From contig NC_088936.1 of assembly GCF_033473495.1 (NCBI RefSeq), positions 2,728,001 to 2,792,000 on the forward strand: a stretch of 64,000 bases of DNA, written 5' to 3'. This DNA comes from Cercospora beticola (Eukaryota; Ascomycota; Dothideomycetes; Mycosphaerellales; Mycosphaerellaceae). The notes beneath the pieces were generated by a model. It was not told where the DNA came from and made no database searches. It saw nothing but the letters and a program-made list of their open reading frames with translations. Shown piece by piece: positions 9,871 through 22,135 of the stretch (positions are counted from its first letter, which is position 1; the number at the start of each line of letters is the position of its first letter). The translations under genes and the position numbers were made by a program.

Positions 9871-12800
9871 GAAGTCGACGAGGAAGAGTTGGCGGTGGGC
9901 GAGACGAAACTATTTGTGCTGTCCGCCACCGGACGCGTGAGACGCAAATTGAAGGAAACAGCAAGAGCGCAGGGGGCCGTGCACCACAACATTGAGCAGG
10001 CGCGATGGACCATGTGGGTCACAATCGCAATACCATGCGAATTTGGTATGCGGAGGATGCGCTGAACGAGACGGTCATGATGGTGCAGCTCATAATGATG
10101 TGCGATGTCGGGTTATGGAGTTCTTTACGATTGAAGCTGGCAATTCTCGTGAACTGCCTGCAGGGTGAAGCCAAAGTGACCCCAAAGCCACATACGAGCC
10201 AATACACCACAATATTGCAAATCGCATACTACGCGCCCCATGTGTTCACTTTAGTCGTGCTCACAGGAAACAGAATACTCGCGTGGGCGGTGTGGTGGTC
10301 GAGAACGAGCCTTTGGACCGTAGCTACTGCGGTGGAAGCCGCGCTGTGTGAAGCCAAGATGACCAGTGACGAGTGAATCAAGGCCACACAATCTTCAGAA
10401 ACGCGACGAGATTCTTTCGGATGAACGGGATCGCATTCAGTGCGAAGTACATGCTTAGGCACATGTCTTTGGCGCTGCAGCACAATACCATAGGCTCGAA
10501 TGTGGCGGCGAAAGCATCTACAGAACAACTTCACTGGGTTTCAGATGGATGCCAGACAATCAACAGCAGTGTGAGCGCGATGCGCAAGCATTGTAAGCAA
10601 GCGCAGTGCTGCAAGATGCTCAGCGTAATGTCTTCTGGCCCGCCAACCCCTTCGCCAGTGCTTGAAATGCCCGCGTGTGTGTCCATAATATCATTCCTAG
10701 TGTGTCATAAAGGCAGACATACCGCAAAAGCTGTCTACCAAATGCCAGAAAGCTTTATTGCGGCCATTAACATGCTGTCAGCGGATGAGCACCTCCTTCT
10801 ACCCGTTGGTCAAGGCCCTATATCACAAAGTGGTCAAGCAGAACAGAACGGTCACACGCTTGACAAGGATGGGATCGCCATCGGAAGCGGACCAACGACG
10901 AGACTCACTCAATGCGCATTTAGAAGTCTCTGCGTTGACCGTAACGCACATGCAGACATGAATCGATGTAGATCGCAGTTTCTAGACTCATCCAGCACTG
11001 CAAATGCCTTGTCTTCCGCCACGCCATATCTGTTTCAAATGCCATTCATCAAACGCGCCCCATAGACATCGGGCGTCTACAGACCTACCGTTTTATGTCC
11101 AAAGATGTTCTCCCTGCTCTTCTCTACCTCCTCGTGCTCTTCCTGAAAGTTTCACACCACAATGCCCGGTGACCAATCCATGTACTCGTATTCTCACTCT
11201 TCTGTCGGTGCAATCCTCGCGGACTTTCCAGCCTCCCAACCGCTCAGCTCATCGCTAGCGCAGCTTGTAGTTCACTCTGCTCTTCCCGTTGCCCAATGTC
11301 CATCAACTATGCCTCCCTGGTACCCTGCTCTTTCGATATCTCCCGTCCAATTTTGTTCACCGTCGCCCTTATCCCGTAATCCCCATTCCTGTTCGTTCGT
11401 CTTGCTCCTCCACCTTTCCTCACATCAATTGTCGCTGCTCTTCCACGTCTGTACTGCTGCAGTGGTCGAATCGGATTGAAGGGGGCGATTTGTGGATGGC
11501 GGCAGCCTTGCGGGCAACAACGGAACACCGTCAGGATGTCAGCGAGGCTCAGGGGAGCGAGATGGGTTCGCTGCTCAACTTTGAGTCGTCAATGGCGCAG
11601 TCGTTAATGGTGGTGTGTATCTTTAGGGTCGCGTTGTCGCTCGGAATGGGTCAAGGTCGTGATGAGGACCAGGGTGTGGGCTCGTGGGCTCGTGGGACCG
11701 CTGTTGGTAGTGCGCAGGGGCAGTGGAGAAGCGTGATCGTTGCGAAGGAGTGCGAAGGGAGTTGTTCTGGTGGTTGTTGCGGTTGTTCAAAGCGGCTGCT
11801 GCGCTCATTCATTGGTATGGATCTGTCAGATCGTCGGCAGTGGCATTGGAAAGGCAATGGAGAGTTCGGTAGGTGTGTTCGGAGGCACCGCGTGCAGGTT
11901 GAGCTGCTCGTTTGGAGTGAGGGCTGGCGTTCGTTGTCAGGTTGCGCATTGAAACCTAAAGAAATGATGTTCGTGTGGTCAGTGAGGAAGTTGGACCATC
12001 ATTAGTCCAGCTACATGCTACAGGGCGCCGCACATTGCTCGTCTTGGCCGTACCATGTCAAAGCGCGTAGGCGCAGGACGATGAATAGTATGCTCTGGCA
12101 ATTTCTATGGTGGGTCAGATGTTCTTTGAGGATGTAGGAGCTACCTGTTGTGCTAAACGTGCTGTAAGGCAGCCAAGGCTATGGCGAAACAGCCAGGAAC
12201 ATCTAGCTCCAAGCTTCACTACTTGCTCTGCTGTCCTCCCTTCCAGCTGGGAATGACTACGACTACACGACCTAGCTCTTGCTTCTCCCTTGAAGCCCTA
12301 CCTCCGCGACCACTGTGACAGTTTGCTTGCTGTCCTTTCGGACGAATTCCATAGCCGGTTCAGGAATTGTCCTTGAGGCCTCAAAGGACACCAAGTCCGA
12401 AAGACATTCGTTCTATGGACCACACGAAAGACCACCAATTGGCAGTCCGAAGACCGCACAAAGAGCACGCGCGCAGCAACGGCTCCGTCTTGAGCCTCCC
12501 CTATTCGAACTTCGCATTAGTCAAAGACCCGCTGGTCGCTGGTCGCCAGCAGTTTTACGACCTGACAGAACCGACATGGTAAGTTGACTACTGATGCAAA
12601 CCCACGCCGAGCTGGTCCCTCAAGCCAGTCCATCGCATGACAGTGAGCATGGTCGGAGGGGTCTCTTGCAGCATATTGACACTCGCAGGTTCTCTTGCCC
12701 AGGAGCGGCTTGGAACTCGTGACGGCACCGCCATCAGGATCAGCATTGCTATCGAGCCAAGCATTTGATCTCTAGCCACCACTTGGAGATTGTCCCTCCG

Positions 12801-15115
12801 GCTTCGACCATCCGTCTTAACGCAACAGCCACTTCAGGGACGACGAGAAGCTTAATACGAGCGGCTTTGGTGTTCTGAGCAGATGTGCCAATGACCTGCA
12901 CTGAACCATTTGGCCTTGACTTGGAACAGTAAGCAGAGCCAACGGTGGCATCAGATGAGTGACACCGACGACAACAGAGCAGCGACCTGGAGGAAAGTTC
13001 AATGCGGCCACTCTTTCCACCTAGTTGACCAAAGCAAACAGACAGATATTTCAAACGACTTCCGTGGGACAAAGGCCCCTTCTCCGACTTCCTCGAACGA
13101 ACGAACGTATCCACAACCGCTGGCGGTAATGCAATTGATCAACATCGTCCCCGAGCTTCTTCCCAAAGATGCAAGCACGACTTCGCAAGTTCGACCCTTT
13201 CGGCCTCGACCGCCTCGATCTTCCGCAAACAATGGTCTTCGGGAGGGGCGTGAGAGGGAAAGCAGAGCGATAATTTGATTGGGGCCTCAATGGAAGCCAG
13301 GTCGAAGAGCAGGGCTTGAAATCATTATCACGACAAGGGACGATATGCTGGGCCAGAAAGACCGGAAAGAATCGATCAGCCTCAAGTGGTGATATCCCTC
13401 AGGCTGTGACAACGAATTAGCTTGATCCAAGCATGATCGTCGTCATGAGGGAGGAGACAAAAGAGCTAGGCAGACCCAACAATACCAATTCGGAGCAGGA
13501 GATTCACCATCTCCACACAGTGCTTACTCTACACCAAGTCAATACAATTGCCTACACTGGAGCAGAGAATCGCTGGATCGGAAGCACGTCCTTCCCAGTG
13601 CGGACTAGCTTGGTCCCCGGAAGAGGCAACAATCTGCCGCAACTTGGACCAAGAATATTGCAACCTGATTGCGTACTTCACCTTGAGCTTTGCGGTGACA
13701 GTTCACCTTCAAATCCAACACACGAGCAGTCCACCATGATGAGAGCTTGGCAGAGCCGGTTGGTGGAGCAGAGCACGTCTTGGTGCCCCTTCGGGTTACG
13801 GATCCAAGGGCCTCGGAATGGACATATGATGGAAATCGGACCACGACATTCGCAGAGAATGGATGCTGATCGCAAGTTGTGAAAGCAGCTCGCACGCTTT
13901 TCTGCGAGCTCATGTGTGGTCAAGTCTTCCAAGAAGAGCCAAGAAACACATTAGACTTCAAGATCGGCGCTGTGTTGTCTTGAGACAGCCAACTAGGCTC
14001 AACCATCAGCAGACCTCATCTTCAAGAGCTTGGAAGTGGCAGCCCCATCATCGCATCTGTCTGGTCCAAGGACAACATGGAGCGTGCTGTAGGCATCGGG
14101 CTGGAGCGTGAAAGGCTGGGCGGCAAGTCGCGATGTTTCAAGAGCAGGAGATGAGGGGCCGTCGGTGATGGCCGATGGGCAAGAGATACCACCAGCTGCT
14201 CACAACGGAAGGCGCAGCTCGTGCGATGACACAGGAGCCCGGGAACCAGGACGATGCCATTGTACCGATAACGCGTAGAGTGATCTGCGTTATCAGGTGC
14301 TGTGGTCCCACGACAGACGCGCAGCGCCTCGCGCTGTGGAACGCTTCTCGACTGCTTCTCCATACGATACGCCCACAGCATGTCTCAGCATAGCAATGTC
14401 CCCAGAGGAAACTTGAGATGAGGAAGAGTTCGTCGAACCGAGTTGTGCGGAGTGCAAGGATGCCACGCGAGCATAGCAGGGTGGAAAGCCGGTCGGCCGT
14501 CGCCAGGCTAGGAGTACATGGGCACAAGTACCTGCAGCAGCATGAATGGGAGCAGCGGTGGCTTGGTCATTTGGAGGAGGATGGATAGCTCGCCGGCGAT
14601 GTGCGCGAGGGGAAGAGGAACGATCCTTCGGCCACGCCAAGCTTGTCAGGCGAGCGAACCTGCGAACACCCTGCAGAATTGTCCGGCTGCACCGAGTTCT
14701 TCCGGCGTCGCAATATCATCAGAAAGACACTCACAACAACGCTGTTGCCGCCACCAGATACACATCGGAAGAGGAAAAATCCAGAATTGTGTGTCAGCAA
14801 GGAACAGATGCCTGATGGAGTACTTCGACCCGAAAGAGACCACCAACTGCCAAGTCGCCAAGAAGAGCTTGAGCCGGGAAAAAGTTGGTCACCATTCGCT
14901 GGAGATATGACTTTTCCACGAGGAGCCTAGAATTCGGCACGCGAGCAGCACATGTCCCGCTAAAGGATCTGCAGGTGCAGCTACCTCTGCTGGCTTGATC
15001 TCGACTGTGTGAAAAGGACGGCCTTTTCACCTTTCAATTTCCCCTCCCAGCAGAGGAATACCGTTGTCCTTTCCCATCCGCTAGGGTCCGCGAAACCCGG
15101 CGACAAAATTCCAAG
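9871..15115. other. gene-poor 5.2-kb stretch
   Basis: I find no gene I can support. The longest open frames (plus-strand 10373-11065 and 11289-12005) show no domain, no splice structure, no codon-level conservation clue and a scrambled composition, and each has rivals on the other strand. The last ~150 bases before 15116 would be the promoter of the purine permease. Relics of mobile elements or a non-coding RNA cannot be excluded by eye. Confidence 0.4.
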
Positions 15116-17023
15116 ATGGGCTACTCCAGCTGGGTACACAACGCCAATGCGGCCGTCGCGAGGACTGCCGTTGGAAGATACTTCCGTTTGGAAGGAAGCG
15201 GACATGTGTGTCGTTCGCATCCGACAATCGACAATGACAAGCTGACATCCATGACCAGCCCAAAGAGCGCAAAGGAACATACTTCTTCACGGAAATTCGA
15301 GCAGGATTGGCGACATTCTTTGCAATGGCATACATCATCAGCGTGAACTCCAACATCATCTCGCAATCCGGAGGAACTTGCCGATGCGACTATGCCAACT
15401 CAGCCGATGGCGTCTGCGACACAGACCCTGCGTACATGCTTTGCGTGCAAGAAATTCGACGCGACTTGGTTACCGGAACTGCTGCAATCGCCGCTTTGAC
15501 GAGTTTCTGTATGGGTCTGTTCGCCAATATGCCGATCGCGCTTGCTCCTGGAATGGGCCTCAATGCGTACTTCACCTTCAACGTGGTCGGCTATCACGGG
15601 ACTGGGACTATTCCTTATGAGACGGTGAGTGTTCTTTGTGCGAGGCCATCTCTTGCATAGGATTGGAAACTTCGAAGGAACAGAAGCTAACGCCTCGCAG
15701 GCGCTGACTGCGGTCTTTATTGAAGGTCTAATCTTCGTCGCTCTCACAGTCCTCGGCTTGCGACAATGGCTTGCCCGAGCGATTCCACATTCGATCAAGA
15801 TGGCAACTGGTGTCGGGATCGGTCTTTACCTAACGCTGATTGGATTGACGTACAGCGCTGGAATTGGTCTAGTCGTTGGAGCCAAATCGACACCTCTCGA
15901 ACTGGCGGGATGCGTGCAATCAGCATTCGACGAAGACGGACTTTGCCCTAGTGGCGCAAAGATGAGGAACCCAACCCTCTGGATCGGAATCTTCTGCGGT
16001 GGTCTCGTGACTGTCTTCTTGATGATGTTCCGTGTCAAGGGCGCCATTATCGCTGGTATCTTGCTCGTCTCCATCATCTCCTGGCCAAGAGGAACTGAAG
16101 TGACCTACTTTCCGTACACCGAAACTGGAGACTCCGGCTTCGACTTCTTCAAGCAAGTCGTGACCTTCCGACCTATCAAGAACGTTCTCGCCGTTCAAGA
16201 TTGGAGCATCGGAGAGCACGGTGGACAATTTGCAGTCGCACTCATCACCTTCCTCTACGTGGACATCCTCGACTGCACGGGCACCATGTACTCAATGGCG
16301 CAGTACTGTGGCGCCATTGATGAGAAGACCCAAGATTTTGAAGGCTCTGCGATCGCCTACCTGGTCGATGCATGGGGTGTCACTATCGGCTCCCTCTTCG
16401 GCAGCTCTCCTGTGACCGCATACATCGAATCCGGCGCTGGTATTTCCGAAGGTGGTGGCACTGGAATTACAGCTATGATCACAGGGCTCTGCTTCTTCAT
16501 CTCTATCTTCTTCGCTCCGATCTTCGCTTCCATCCCACCTTGGGCTACGGGCTGCACGCTCGTGATCGTGGGCTCACTCATGACCAAGGCTGCTGCAGAT
16601 ATCAACTGGCGTTACATCGGAGACGCAGTCCCAGCGTTCCTCACGATCGCCATCATGCCTTTCACCTACTCAATCGCATATGGCCTCATTGCTGGAATCA
16701 TCAGCTACATTGTGCTCAACGTCGGCGTCTGGCTGCTCGAGAAGGCCACCGGAAACCGCATCTCACCCAGAGACAAGGAATTGAAGGAATTCTGGACCTA
16801 CAAGCTGCCCGGTGGCGTCTTCCCACCTTGGCTTACTCGCGCAGCAAAAGGAAAGAAGGATTTCTGGAAGCCGTATGATGATGAGGAAGCGCATCAGGCG
16901 AGTGGAAGGACAATTGATGGAAAGGTTGCAGGTGAGAAGATCAGCGAGGTTTCGCCTAGTCGAAGCACGGGATCGAGTGATGAGATTCAGAGAGGAGGGC
17001 AGAGTCAGGTTAAAGTGCAATAG
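15116..17023 (+). CDS. azgA: AzgA-type adenine/guanine/hypoxanthine permease
   Basis: Plasma-membrane proton symporter for purine bases, 592 aa, the usual length for the AZG/NCS2-like family. Exons 15116-15205, 15259-15624 and 15701-17023 all join in phase 0, with GTGTGT and GTGAGT donors. The N terminus is diagnostic: AVGRYFRLEGSGH, then PKERKGTYFFTEIRAGLATF after the first intron, then AMAYIISVNSNIISQSGGTC. Other signatures are NMPIALAPGMGLNAYFTFNVVGYHG and the C-terminal GSSPVTAYIESGAGISEGGGTG substrate-pocket motif. There are about 12-14 hydrophobic segments. The cytoplasmic tail is hydrophilic and Ser/Lys-rich. The likely role is uptake of purines as nitrogen source or for salvage. The Aspergillus homologue is AzgA; I use the symbol by homology only. 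Confidence 0.93.
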
Positions 17024-18238
17024 CCCCGGCCGGAATGGTACGGCGTTTAAGACGATGAGATGTGTGACGATTGTTTCGTAGATATGTGTAATGTTGTTGA
17101 TTTCCATCCCATTGCTTGTAGTACGGATAAACTGGAGGTGAAGACAGTCCAATGCTGTCAACAGATAAGTTGCCAGGGACATGAACTCTGCGCTCGCCTT
17201 CATTGGAGTCGTGCGATCTCAGCACGCCGCAGACAAGTCAGACGCGAGAAGCTCAACGCGAGAGTTTCGGGATTCCGCGCTAAACTTCATTGAGCTACCG
17301 TGGTTGTTCGTCGCCCTTTGCTTCCAACTTCTTGCCTCGACAAAGCCACTACAAGTAACCCTCGTCTTGCATTTATCTGCACAATCATCATCAGGGACAA
17401 CTGCAGGAATACTTGGGGATCCGCTCTCTGCTTTTCGTCGAACCGGATGTGATGGCGAACACTAAATGTCATCGGCGTCGAACGAGGTCCGTTCGCCTGG
17501 GAAGATGCCTGCACAGCTGGCGATGAGCCGCATTCATCCCGTCTCACCAACCACCTCCACTTTCGCAGCCGTCACAAGTCCTGTCTCTCAACTGTTGCTG
17601 GACTCGTTCGCATCTGCACGACAGGACGAACAGACCGAGCAATAACACCCACAGCATATAGCAGAAGTGGAGCCTCAGGATTCGTCGACTCGTGTCGTGC
17701 TGTGCCCTGAAACCGACCACGTCGAGGGCTCGATCAAGCTCTTTCGTGTTGAGCGCAACTCGCAAGACTGTATGCATCCCGTCGCTGAGAATGCCTTACT
17801 CTCGCCCCGACACGGGATGCTCAGCAAGCCTCAAGCAAAGTCGACGTGGTCACACTTCGGATAGCCAATAGCGACTCGCGATCGGCGTCATTCGACCACA
17901 TCTCACGAGTGACCCGACTCATGCCTCCTGTTATTTCGCACGCAGTCTTCTCCGTGGTCGTCTTGAGATGCCTTCCCGGAAACTCAAAGCGAGTCTGTAG
18001 CCCACAAAACACGGCACACTGATCATTTAGTTGCTCTCCGATACCAGGGATGCCAGTGTCTGTAACGTGGAGCTGCAGCACCAAGGCGCTTCCAACCACG
18101 AACATGAGTTGCCCGGCTCAACGCATGATGAGCGCATCATACTCCGCTCTGGAAAGTGTCAAGTAGTACTATCGTCGAGCAGAGCCTCTCCTTGCGACTT
18201 TGTATGTGCAGAGCACCTTTCAATATCGCTCTCTGAAC
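17024..18238. other. intergenic, no supported gene
   Basis: About 1.2 kb between the purine permease and the CFEM receptor, both on the plus strand. It contains the 3' untranslated region of the former and the promoter of the latter. Short frames present have no recognisable features. Confidence 0.4.
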
Positions 18239-19989
18239 ATGAAGGGCCTCTGGAACGTGGTATTGTCCCTGTTGAGCATTGCGCTCTGCTGTGATGCTCG
18301 ACTTGGACCACGTCAGGAAATCAACCAGACAGCGCTATCTCAACTCGCCGACCTCGACCTCCCAGAATGTGGTGTACGCTTGCAGTTGTCCCGCGGCAGC
18401 CCAATCTTACTGACATGTAATATAGGGCCTCTGCTACGTCCAAGTCTTTCCTGATTACGGCTGCTCGGTTGATGACCCTTCCTGCCTGTGTTCAAACAAC
18501 AACCTCACCACAGCAATCACTGCTTGTCTGGTGTCGAACTGCACAGTACCACAGCAGCTGGGTATGTCATGTTGACCTCCGCAAAGATCATTGCTGACAT
18601 CTTGCAGAGATCGAAAAGGTCGCAAAAGATCTTTGTGGCGCAATTGTTCGCGATAGAGGCATCATAACAGTGCGCATCACCTGGTCGCTCTTCGCGCTGG
18701 CGCTCATCTTCGTCGGTGCTCGATTCATCGCGCGGCCTGAACGTCTCCATGGCAGCGGCTATGGCACCGACGACTGGACCATTCTGCTCTGCATGGCATT
18801 GCTGATACCCTTCAATGCTCTCGTCCAGCTAATGGTCGACAATGGCCTGGGTACCGACAATTTCACGCTGTCGCCGATGCAGATTACACTGTTCTTGAAG
18901 GTCTGTAGCTCTCAGGAGCCCTGTGAGCGATACTAATGGAGTGCCAGTACTTCTTTGCCTTCACGATAATTTACACGATCCTCGTGATGGTTACCAAGGT
19001 CTCAATCTTGCAACTGTACCTCCGCATCTGGACCGAGGATGCCACATCGATCTGGTTCCGCAGAGTCTGCTGGTTCCTCATCGCCGTTCATGTCGTCACC
19101 ATAGTGGCATTTGTTTTCGCTGAGATTTTCAGCTGTGGGCCAGTATCTTTTGGCTGGACCTTCTGGGATGGACTGCACGACGGATATTGCATCAACAGGT
19201 CGGCCGAGCTGTACGCGCTCGGCGCCATAAACATTTGCTATGACGTGGTAGTCTTCATTTTACCACTTCACAACTTCCTGAAGCTCAACATCTCCTGGCG
19301 TAGAAAGACTGGGGTCTTGCTGATATTCATGGTCGGCTTGCTCGTCACGATCTGCAGCATCGTATGTTACACACATCTCGCCGCACTGACACAGCTAACA
19401 GCAAAGACAGGTCCGTCTGCAGTATCTTGTCAAGATTGGTGTCTCACGCAATCCGAGCTGGGACTACAACAACGCTGTCATCTGGTCGTCCGTCGAATGC
19501 AACTTCAGCGTCGTCTGTACCTGCATGCCCGCCATGGCAGGCCTCCTCCAGCGCATCTGGGCGAGGTTGTCAGGCAAGCCCATGTCCAGTCTCGCTTCGT
19601 CTAACGGATCCAGGGCACCAATCCGGCCCCACGAGATTGATCCGGAAAAGCCCATGTCCGGAGAGGAGATGCTGAAAATGCGACAGCCTGGTTCCTTCGA
19701 GGAATCTCCGGTGGTGGCTCTGGATGCTTCGGATCCTAATGCTGCGACGGCTATGAAGGAGAAGGGAAGCCCTGGAACGAGTCCCACCTCCTTGGAGAGT
19801 ATTGAGTTGAGACATGAGCCACCTAGCCAGACTACTGCGACCAGGCTGGCGTATCGGGACGTCAACGGCAGACTACATGAGGTGAAGGTCATTGATAAGC
19901 CTTTAGATGATGTACAGAAGAACGCTCCAGCTGGGGAGGAGAGTCCAAGAGATGCTGAGAAGGAAGCAAAGAGACCTTCGAGGGGTTGA
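18239..19989 (+). CDS. CFEM-domain seven-transmembrane receptor (Pth11-like)
   Basis: Integral membrane protein of 518 aa of the fungus-specific Pth11-like GPCR group, which senses surface or host cues in plant-associated fungi. Exons 18239-18373, 18426-18561, 18608-18900, 18948-19361 and 19411-19989 give one continuous frame. A signal peptide (MKGLWNVVLSLLSIALCCDA) precedes the CFEM domain (about residues 38-100), with the eight-cysteine spacing visible: LPECGGLCYV, YGC, SCLC, TACLVSNC and KDLC. The 'rhodopsin' domain follows: an ITWSLFALALIFVGARFIAR first helix, a GTDDWTILLCM loop, and later YFFAFTIIYTILVMVTKVSIL, SAELYALGAINICYDVVVFILPL and WDYNNAVIWSSVECNFSVVCTCMPA. The long cytoplasmic tail is Ser/Pro/Glu-rich. 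The five-exon structure is self-consistent, including a TACTAAT branch site in the third intron. Confidence 0.9.
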
Positions 19990-20232
19990 GAAACATCACG
20001 ACAGTAGCATTTACAATCAACAGTTTCTTTCTCCATTTGCATTTTTGGTCTGAACGACACGGCTTTTCGCTACCACTTGCCTCAGAAATCAGCTTTACGC
20101 CAGAGAAAACAATCTAAACACTCTCATCTCTTGCCTGCAGACCAGCTGCTTTCTCGCCCCATCCTCCCATCTACCACCCCGAAAGCAACCAAAACGCCAG
20201 AAACAACACCACAGACAACCAACCAACGCCCC

Positions 20233-21411
20233 TCACCTCGCCCCCTCGTACATGCCGTCCACCACCACAAACACCTCTCTCGCCATCTCCTCGCCTCTGC
20301 CCACCCACCGATCTGGGTGCACCGCCACCCGCAGTGCCTTCAAAGCCGCCTTTTTCTCTGAGACCTCCCGACCCAGCGAAATTGAGACCGCCTTGCGTAT
20401 GCTGCACTCACATACGCCCTCGCCCGCCGCGCTCTTGTTGGCTTTGCAGCCCGCATTGGAGCAAACGAGCCCCTCGTTGGGTGTGTACAACGTCGTGAGG
20501 CCGAAGGCGGAGCGAGGGAAGGCGGGCGGGGCCGGGAAGTTGTCTCTCTGGGAGAGGGAGGAGGAGACGGTCTCGTGCCAGGCGAGGGCTTGTGTGGTGA
20601 AGATGCCCAGCCGGGAGAAAGCGGGCGGGCCACCTCTCAATGGCGAATTTGCGGCCGTTGGGGAGGGGCGGGAGGTCTGCTGGCGTGGAGGAGGTGGTGG
20701 CGGCGGAAAGGACTGCTGGCGGTGGCGGCGGTCTCGCTTCTCGCGCCAGGCGCGGCCATCTTCGGCTCGCGCTTTCTGGGCGGCGAGGTGGGCGGCCTCT
20801 TCTCTTCTGGTGTCGGCGTCTTTGTCGAAAAATTTGGACGCGTCGAAGGCGCCAGAGCGGGTGCTGCGAGGTGGTGGTGAGCTGGGCGGAGTGGCGGAGG
20901 CAGCAGAGCGCTTTGGCGAGGGAGCGCCGCCCTCCTCTGGTGGAGCGTCGTCGCGTTTGCGCTTCTCACATCCCGCCTCCTTGAATGTCTCCGCCCAGTT
21001 GTCCGAGCCGGGTTTTCTGCCGAAGGGATTCGTGTTGGCTTGGGGCGGCTTGGGCGGCTGGAGTGGTGTTTGAGGAGCGGGAGGTGTATCGCCATTGCAT
21101 TTGTCGCCTGCAGATGGTTGGTCGTCAGGGCTCTCGGTGGCTCTCTGCTCGTTCGTCTCGCGCGGTGGTGTCGTCTCTGCCGATGCTGTCTGTTGCGGTG
21201 TGCTCGTCTTCTTGAGTGCGGCGATCTCCTTTTGTGCTTGAAGAAGTTGTCTTTGCAGATTGTCGTTTTCTGCGCACAGTCGATGGATCCAGCCGTCGGA
21301 GAAAGAGATCAGGTCTTCAAACGATCGTCGTGATTGGTGGTATAGGTCACGCCAGTACTTCTCGTAGTCGATCTCGTCGCCGAAGAGGTCGTTGTCGTGT
21401 TCTGGAGACAT
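20233..21411 (-). CDS. low-complexity protein with C-terminal HPD (J-domain-like) segment
   Basis: Single-exon, 392-aa protein. I choose the ATG opening MSPEHDNDLFGDEIDYEKYW. The frame is open upstream to 21936, but that extension is made of Leu/Ser/His-rich sequence translated from tandem repeats. The N terminus contains a short coiled coil (NDNLQRQLLQAQKEIAALKK). The middle is Pro/Ala/Ser/Arg-rich and disordered (PFGRKPGSDN, a PPPPPPP run, many Arg and Glu). The last ~40 residues (KKAALKALRVAVHPDRWV, then AREVFVVVDGMY) resemble helix II, the HPD loop and helix III of a J domain, preceded by a Cys-containing segment (CSNAGCKANKS, CECSIRK). HPD is what J proteins use to stimulate Hsp70, so an Hsp70 co-chaperone role is possible but only inferred. 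Many uncharacterised fungal proteins share this layout. Confidence 0.65.
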   Translation of the reverse strand: MSPEHDNDLFGDEIDYEKYWRDLYHQSRRSFEDLISFSDGWIHRLCAENDNLQRQLLQAQKEIAALKKTSTPQQTASAETTPPRETNEQRATESPDDQPSAGDKCNGDTPPAPQTPLQPPKPPQANTNPFGRKPGSDNWAETFKEAGCEKRKRDDAPPEEGGAPSPKRSAASATPPSSPPPRSTRSGAFDASKFFDKDADTRREEAAHLAAQKARAEDGRAWREKRDRRHRQQSFPPPPPPPRQQTSRPSPTAANSPLRGGPPAFSRLGIFTTQALAWHETVSSSLSQRDNFPAPPAFPRSAFGLTTLYTPNEGLVCSNAGCKANKSAAGEGVCECSIRKAVSISLGREVSEKKAALKALRVAVHPDRWVGRGEEMAREVFVVVDGMYEGAR

Positions 21412-21439
21412 GGCGAGTTCTGTTCGGTCGGAGAAGGGT

Positions 21440-21830
21440 GATGATCGATGCGACAAAGTCCAGAAGGTTCGAGGGAGTGCAAAGGCTGTGATCGAAGTGA
21501 AGTACAGGATCGGATGATAGCTCGTGCAAAGGCTGTGAGTGAAGTGAAAGAAGTCTGGAGTAGCACTCGCGCAGATGTCGTGATCGGATCGGAAGCAGCT
21601 TTGACTAGCACTCGCGCAGATGTCGTGATCGGAGCTGTAGAAGAGCTGGTGCAGAAGCAGTGATCGAAGGGTAGAGACAAGCTGGTGCAGAAGCAGTGAT
21701 CGAAGGGCGGCGAAAGCTGGAAGAAGAGCTGGTGCGAAAGTCGGAATGCAAGTGCAGAGAAAACTGGAAGAAGAGTTGGAGGCGACTCGAAGGCAAGATA
21801 TAGTGCTTGATTTCTTAGCGTGTTCCAGGT
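21440..21830. repeat. tandem and dispersed short repeats upstream of the HPD protein
   Basis: A 28-base unit beginning TAGCACTCGCGCAGATGTCG occurs at 21561-21588 and again at 21606-21633. A second 28-base unit beginning AGCTGGTGCAGAAGCAGTGA occurs at 21644-21671 and 21680-21707. Shorter variants (AGAGCTGGTGC, GAAGTGAAAG) surround them. The array occupies the likely 5' leader and promoter of the minus-strand gene and gives a spurious open frame. Confidence 0.75.
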
Positions 21831-22135
21831 GACAATAGTGAGTAGCTACTCGGAGGTGAGGTGAATAGGACAATAGCGCACAATAGCAAAGTGGGCGAGG
21901 AGGTGGACCCACTTCTGATATTGGTGCCGCCGACAATAGCTCTGCTCAGATAGAACCACAAGCGCCTGTGCCGACAATAGCAATTGCAGATGGCCATGGG
22001 GCGCGATCCGATTGTTGATTGAGCGTCACCCGAAGTAAGCTGGCTCGGATTGCTCGCAACAATACAGAGCTTATTTTCGGCACACCCACGAAGCATTGTG
22101 AAGATCAGCAAGCTTATTGCAACAATTGTGCCACT

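Noticed and set aside
10373..11065. 230-codon plus-strand open frame
   Set aside because: No domain, no splice logic, irregular composition and no convincing start context; chance open frames of this size occur in GC-balanced fungal DNA.
11289..12005. 238-codon plus-strand open frame
   Set aside because: Composition changes abruptly along its length, frames on the other strand compete and no motif is seen.
20252..21073. 273-codon plus-strand frame with Gly-rich sequence
   Set aside because: Antisense shadow of the Pro/Ala-rich minus-strand gene; Gly runs are the complement of Pro codons.
21412..21936. 175-residue N-terminal extension of the HPD protein
   Set aside because: Encoded by tandem repeats (Leu/His/Ser-rich), whereas the ATG at 21411 opens a normal acidic N terminus.
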